A DNA stretch of 64,000 nucleotides, from contig NZ_VIFM01000027.1 of NCBI RefSeq assembly GCF_006636215.1, positions 1 to 64,000 on the forward strand, read 5' to 3'. The position numbers and the translations under genes were made by a program. Shown piece by piece: positions 60,845 through 64,000 of this stretch. Below the pieces are notes generated by a model. The model ran no database searches and was not told where the DNA came from. It worked only from the letters and a program-made list of their open reading frames with translations. How positions within the stretch are numbered: position 1 is the stretch's first letter; the number at the start of each line of letters is the position of its first letter. Source of the DNA: Myxococcus llanfairpwllgwyngyllgogerychwyrndrobwllllantysiliogogogochensis. Its GTDB lineage: Bacteria; Myxococcota; Myxococcia; Myxococcales; Myxococcaceae.

Positions 60845-63796
60845 CTACTCGAAGACGGCCGAGAGCAGGGTATCGGTGCCCGCGTCCAGGTCCTGGCGAG
60901 GCCAGACGACGACGGCGTTGCCGAGCGGGCTGGTTGCCACCTCGATATTCCCGAGGTACCCCTTCACGGTGGCGAAATCGAGCCGCTGGGCGGAGGACCA
61001 GCCCGAGCCGGGCACGAAGCGTCGAGCCCAGACGGCCGTGACCGAGCCCTCGGTGCGGCCATAGACAACCGTGGCCGTGCCCGAGGGTGAGACGTGGAGG
61101 GCCTTGCCCCCTCCGTAGTCCGTCGCGAGTTGCTGGAGCGGCTGCCAGCCCGAGCCCTTCACGTAACGAGCACACCACAGCCCCCACTGGGAGCCGGGGC
61201 CATTCTGGCTCCAGACGACAAACGCATTGCCGTTCGCGTCCGCGCCCACCCGCGGCTCACCATTGACGCTCCCCTGCGAGTGGAGGGGCACCTCCTCGTC
61301 GCTGAAGCCAGAATTGAGACTGAAGGAGTTCGCGTACAGCCGGTAGTTGTCGAGGTGCCAGCGAATCCAGACGGCAAGGCCTGTCCCATCCGGGTTCAGG
61401 GCCATTTGAGGATAGCGGCCTCCGATGCTTTCGCCACGCGCCGGCACGCTCCAGCCCCCTGCTCCCTGGCGCGAGTACTGGAGAGGGCCGTTGATATCCG
61501 ACCACGCCAACACCCCGTTCCCGCGCGAATCCACCCCGACGTCATAGCCGTCCACCGAATAGTCCCAGTTCGAGTCGTCGAGGGTGCGCACGAGGACCGG
61601 CGTGCCCCAGCCCGAACTCCCGGCGTACGGCTGCACCCACAGGAAGGACTGCGTGGAATTCTCCTCGACCCAGGCAGCGAGTGCCCCCTGATTGGGAGCT
61701 GTCACCACGCGGGGGGCCATCACCTTCAGCCCCGTGTTCGCGCCAAGCAATCGCGGCACACTCCAGCTCTGGACGGTGCTGTCGGAGCCCGTGGCGAGGA
61801 TGCCGTAGGCCCTGCGGGCGCTGAAATCCCCCGTCGGCAACGCCTCCACCACGGCAAGAGGGGTGCCGTTGGACAGGGTCGTGAGCGCGCCCGGTTTGGG
61901 AAGTGAAGTGTCGATGGTCCCCGTCCCCACGACCTGGTCCGCCTCCCAGGCCGCGCCTGGCTTGTGGCGCCGCGCCCGGAGCCCCTCGTTGGCATACAGG
62001 ACCGTCGCCACGCCAGCGGAGTCCATCGTGAGCACGGGGGAAGGGACCTTGCGGTTCGAGTTGCTCGAGATGAGCAGCGGGGCGCTCCACTGGGCCGCAC
62101 GGACCGAGTAGTCCCAGGCGTGGGAGGGCGTCATCACGTTGCCAGCGAGGTCTTTCACCCCGTTGAGGGCGACGCTCACCTGCGCACCGAAGGCCGGCCG
62201 CTGCGTCAGCGTCAGCGTCAGCGTGCACTTTCCCGCCGCGCAGCTCACCGCGCCTCCGGACAACTCCATCCCGTTTGCCGTGACGTGGAACGAGGTCGGC
62301 GGCGCGCTGGCGGTGTCGAGGGTCGTCTCGCTGAACGACACCTCGATGGCGGTCCAGGGCGAGGCCGTGACCGAAGACGCGGCGGGCGTGGCGGACACCA
62401 CGCGCGGCGGCGTGACGTCCACGATGAAGCCATTCGACATCTTCCAGCCCGAAGTGTTCCCAGCGGCATCCACGGCACGCACACAACTGGAGTAGCGCTG
62501 CTCGGCCAGGGTGAGCACCGTGAGCTCCGCGGACGAAGTGGCGCCCACATCCTGGATGCTGCTTGCATTGCCGGGGCACCCCGCGGTGGACGTCACGGCG
62601 AGTTCGTAGCGCCGGATGCCCACGGAGTCGGTGAAGCCGGACCAGCGAGCCGCGACGCGCGTGTTGCTGTTCTGATACTCGAGCTCCGCGCCGGCAAGGC
62701 CGTCCATCACCGTGGCGGCCAGCTCGGAGGGCGCCGTGCTGTCCTCGACGAACGTCAGTGCCGCGGAGCAGGCGGAGACGTTCCCGACCGCATCCGTGGC
62801 CTGGGCCACATAGGCCGACGTGCTGTTGTCGGCCACGGAGAGCGACAGAGAGACCTGCCCCTGGTTGTCGGCGGTGCGCGAGGCGAACTCCTCTCCAAGG
62901 CACGTCGCGCCCGCGAAGATGCGCACCGCAGCCCCCGGCTCGGTGGTGACCTGGAGGACCGGAACGTTGTGGTTGGCGGGAGCAACGGGGGTGGTGGCGA
63001 GCGCTGGAGTCGCGGGCGGCGTGCTGTCCTCGCGGTAGCTGGGGCCCACGGTGCAGGCCGCGGAGTTGCCCGCCGCATCGGAGGTGGTCACGTAGGTGGC
63101 CGTGACGGTGTCATCAGGGACGGACATGCGAACGGAGAACGTGCCGGCCGCGTCCGCCACCTGGCTGTCGATGGGCGTGCCTGAGCAGGTTCCATCGAAG
63201 TAGAGCCGGACGGTGGCTCCCGACTCCGTGCTGCCAATGAGGCGCGGCGTGTTGTCGTTGGCGGCTTCCGAGGGCGACAGCCGGAGGCCCGAGAGCTCAG
63301 GCGGAGTGCTGTCCTCGCGGTAGGTCACGCCTTGAGCAGAACACGCGGAGACGTTCCCGGCCCGGTCGATGGCCAGCCCATGGAAGGATGCCCATGCGTC
63401 GTCCAACACGCTCACGGGAATGGAGACATGTCCTTCGGCGTCCGCGGTGCCCTCGCCGACAATGGCGCCGGAGCAGCCCGCGACGGTGAAGAGGCGCACG
63501 CGCGCCCCGGGCTCGGTCCTGGCCAGGATGTGCAGCACGTTGGCATTGGCGGGAGAGGCGGGCGCGGTCCCGATGAGCATCGGCGCGTCGGGAGGCGAGG
63601 TGTCCTCCAGAGGCCCTGCGTCCCCGAGGCCCGCGTCCTTCTGCTCCGGTGTGCCGGAATCCCGCTCGGTGTGCGTCCCAGAATCCGTCGGCGTCGAGCC
63701 GTCAGGCAGCCCGTTGCCATTCCCCCCACAGGCAGCCAGCAGCCATCCACATACGACAGCGCCCACGAGCCCCTTCGCCATCGCCATCCGTCTCAT
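60845..63796 (-). CDS. Ig-like repeat / beta-propeller lipoprotein
   Basis: About 983 residues; start uncertain among several in-frame ATGs (63796 preferred, which puts the lipobox LLAAC about 22 residues in). An acidic low-complexity linker (PTDSGTHTERDSGTPEQKDAG) is followed by about four Ig-like repeats with AEPG/TEPGA.VR(L/I)F..A.C and DAAGN.SAC plus YREDSTPP linkers, an Fn3-like segment, a Big_5/SbsA-type Ig domain (PPRVVSATPAASSVTASPWTAIEVSFSE...GVKDLAGN), and a C-terminal propeller (VTAPNQGALAAWVEENST, VDSRGNGVLAWSDI, VGADANGNAFVVWSQN). It is a paralogue of the gene at the left window edge. Surface-located; ligand unknown. Confidence 0.88.
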   Translation of the reverse strand: MRRMAMAKGLVGAVVCGWLLAACGGNGNGLPDGSTPTDSGTHTERDSGTPEQKDAGLGDAGPLEDTSPPDAPMLIGTAPASPANANVLHILARTEPGARVRLFTVAGCSGAIVGEGTADAEGHVSIPVSVLDDAWASFHGLAIDRAGNVSACSAQGVTYREDSTPPELSGLRLSPSEAANDNTPRLIGSTESGATVRLYFDGTCSGTPIDSQVADAAGTFSVRMSVPDDTVTATYVTTSDAAGNSAACTVGPSYREDSTPPATPALATTPVAPANHNVPVLQVTTEPGAAVRIFAGATCLGEEFASRTADNQGQVSLSLSVADNSTSAYVAQATDAVGNVSACSAALTFVEDSTAPSELAATVMDGLAGAELEYQNSNTRVAARWSGFTDSVGIRRYELAVTSTAGCPGNASSIQDVGATSSAELTVLTLAEQRYSSCVRAVDAAGNTSGWKMSNGFIVDVTPPRVVSATPAASSVTASPWTAIEVSFSETTLDTASAPPTSFHVTANGMELSGGAVSCAAGKCTLTLTLTQRPAFGAQVSVALNGVKDLAGNVMTPSHAWDYSVRAAQWSAPLLISSNSNRKVPSPVLTMDSAGVATVLYANEGLRARRHKPGAAWEADQVVGTGTIDTSLPKPGALTTLSNGTPLAVVEALPTGDFSARRAYGILATGSDSTVQSWSVPRLLGANTGLKVMAPRVVTAPNQGALAAWVEENSTQSFLWVQPYAGSSGWGTPVLVRTLDDSNWDYSVDGYDVGVDSRGNGVLAWSDINGPLQYSRQGAGGWSVPARGESIGGRYPQMALNPDGTGLAVWIRWHLDNYRLYANSFSLNSGFSDEEVPLHSQGSVNGEPRVGADANGNAFVVWSQNGPGSQWGLWCARYVKGSGWQPLQQLATDYGGGKALHVSPSGTATVVYGRTEGSVTAVWARRFVPGSGWSSAQRLDFATVKGYLGNIEVATSPLGNAVVVWPRQDLDAGTDTLLSAVFE

Positions 63797-64000
63797 ATGC
63801 TCTTTCAACGTGAGGTCCCCCATCGCGACCACGCGCCTGACGGAGCCCCCAGGGCCGCCGCCCGAGGCGGTTCATCCACTCCGGGTGATGCCTACCCGAA
63901 ATTCGCTCGCCGAGCCATGGGTGACCAGGCGGTTCCGGGAGCACGGCGCTCACCGGCGCCCATGTCGCCCGCAGCCCCCCTCGAGCGCTGTTTCTGGCGC
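63797..64000. other. upstream region of the Ig-repeat lipoprotein
   Basis: Presumed promoter and leader of the minus-strand gene. No other gene supported before the window ends. Confidence 0.35.

Overview
This is high-GC DNA with strongly GC3-biased genes and many Sec- or lipobox-exported proteins. Its content fits a myxobacterium (Myxococcota; Myxococcaceae or Archangiaceae would be my guess): Ig-repeat/propeller lipoproteins, a DUF4215 cysteine-rich-repeat protein, a DUF1592/DUF1552 pair, a di-haem oxidoreductase, PPC-repeat lipoproteins and many LysR and ECF regulators. The genus cannot be fixed from the sequence alone. I see no rRNA, complete tRNA, CRISPR array, insertion sequence or prophage. 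It reads as an accessory chromosomal region with several decaying genes.

Layout. 1-2.7 kb: the 3' part of an Ig-repeat/propeller surface protein. A longer paralogue closes the window at 60.8-63.8 kb on the other strand. 2.9-5.6 kb: a saccharopine-dehydrogenase-like gene and a small membrane protein divergent from a LysR gene. 5.6-7.1 kb: a FAD monooxygenase and a TetR gene, head to head, both missing their 5' ends at one junction. 7.2-10.9 kb: an alpha/beta hydrolase (nucleophile Ser replaced by Ala) divergent from an AraC regulator, then a Tat-exported cytokinin-dehydrogenase-like FAD oxidase. 11.9-18.5 kb: an ECF sigma/FecR/lipoprotein cluster beside a divergent DUF1592-DUF1552 operon; both carry the same promoter, GGAAAGT-N15-CGTAG. 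18.6-25.2 kb: a TPR protein, a GST, a di-haem oxidoreductase with an internal beta-sandwich insert, and two unknown genes. 25.5-29.6 kb: a tightly overlapping operon of ECF sigma, ZAS-type anti-sigma, a secreted caspase-like protein ending in a probable outer-membrane barrel, and a beta-helix lipoprotein. 29.6-36.6 kb: another beta-helix protein, a class C serine hydrolase, a DUF4215/cadherin-like/sialidase-like lipoprotein and an orphan. 36.7-43.2 kb: small enzymes (YciI, GNAT, acyltransferase, O-acetyltransferase), a LysR/aldo-keto reductase pair and two relics. 43.3-47.3 kb: a 1343-residue lipoprotein of about 12 PPC repeats. 47.9-50.2 kb: a CMD protein and ECF41 sigma pair and a beta-helix-like protein. 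50.4-54.3 kb: a second LysR (broken)/aldo-keto reductase pair, a second serine hydrolase and a PadR/DUF1048 operon. 54.4-60.8 kb: DUF2306, a small lipoprotein, GrpB, a GH5 glycoside hydrolase with a duplicated N-terminal module, and an azoreductase/LysR pair.

How they work together. Most enzyme genes sit beside a dedicated regulator in divergent pairs. The two ECF systems seem to control exported machinery. One probably drives the DUF1592/DUF1552 proteins through a shared promoter. The other is co-transcribed with an exported caspase homologue. Several regulators have lost their DNA-binding domains, which points to ongoing gene decay.
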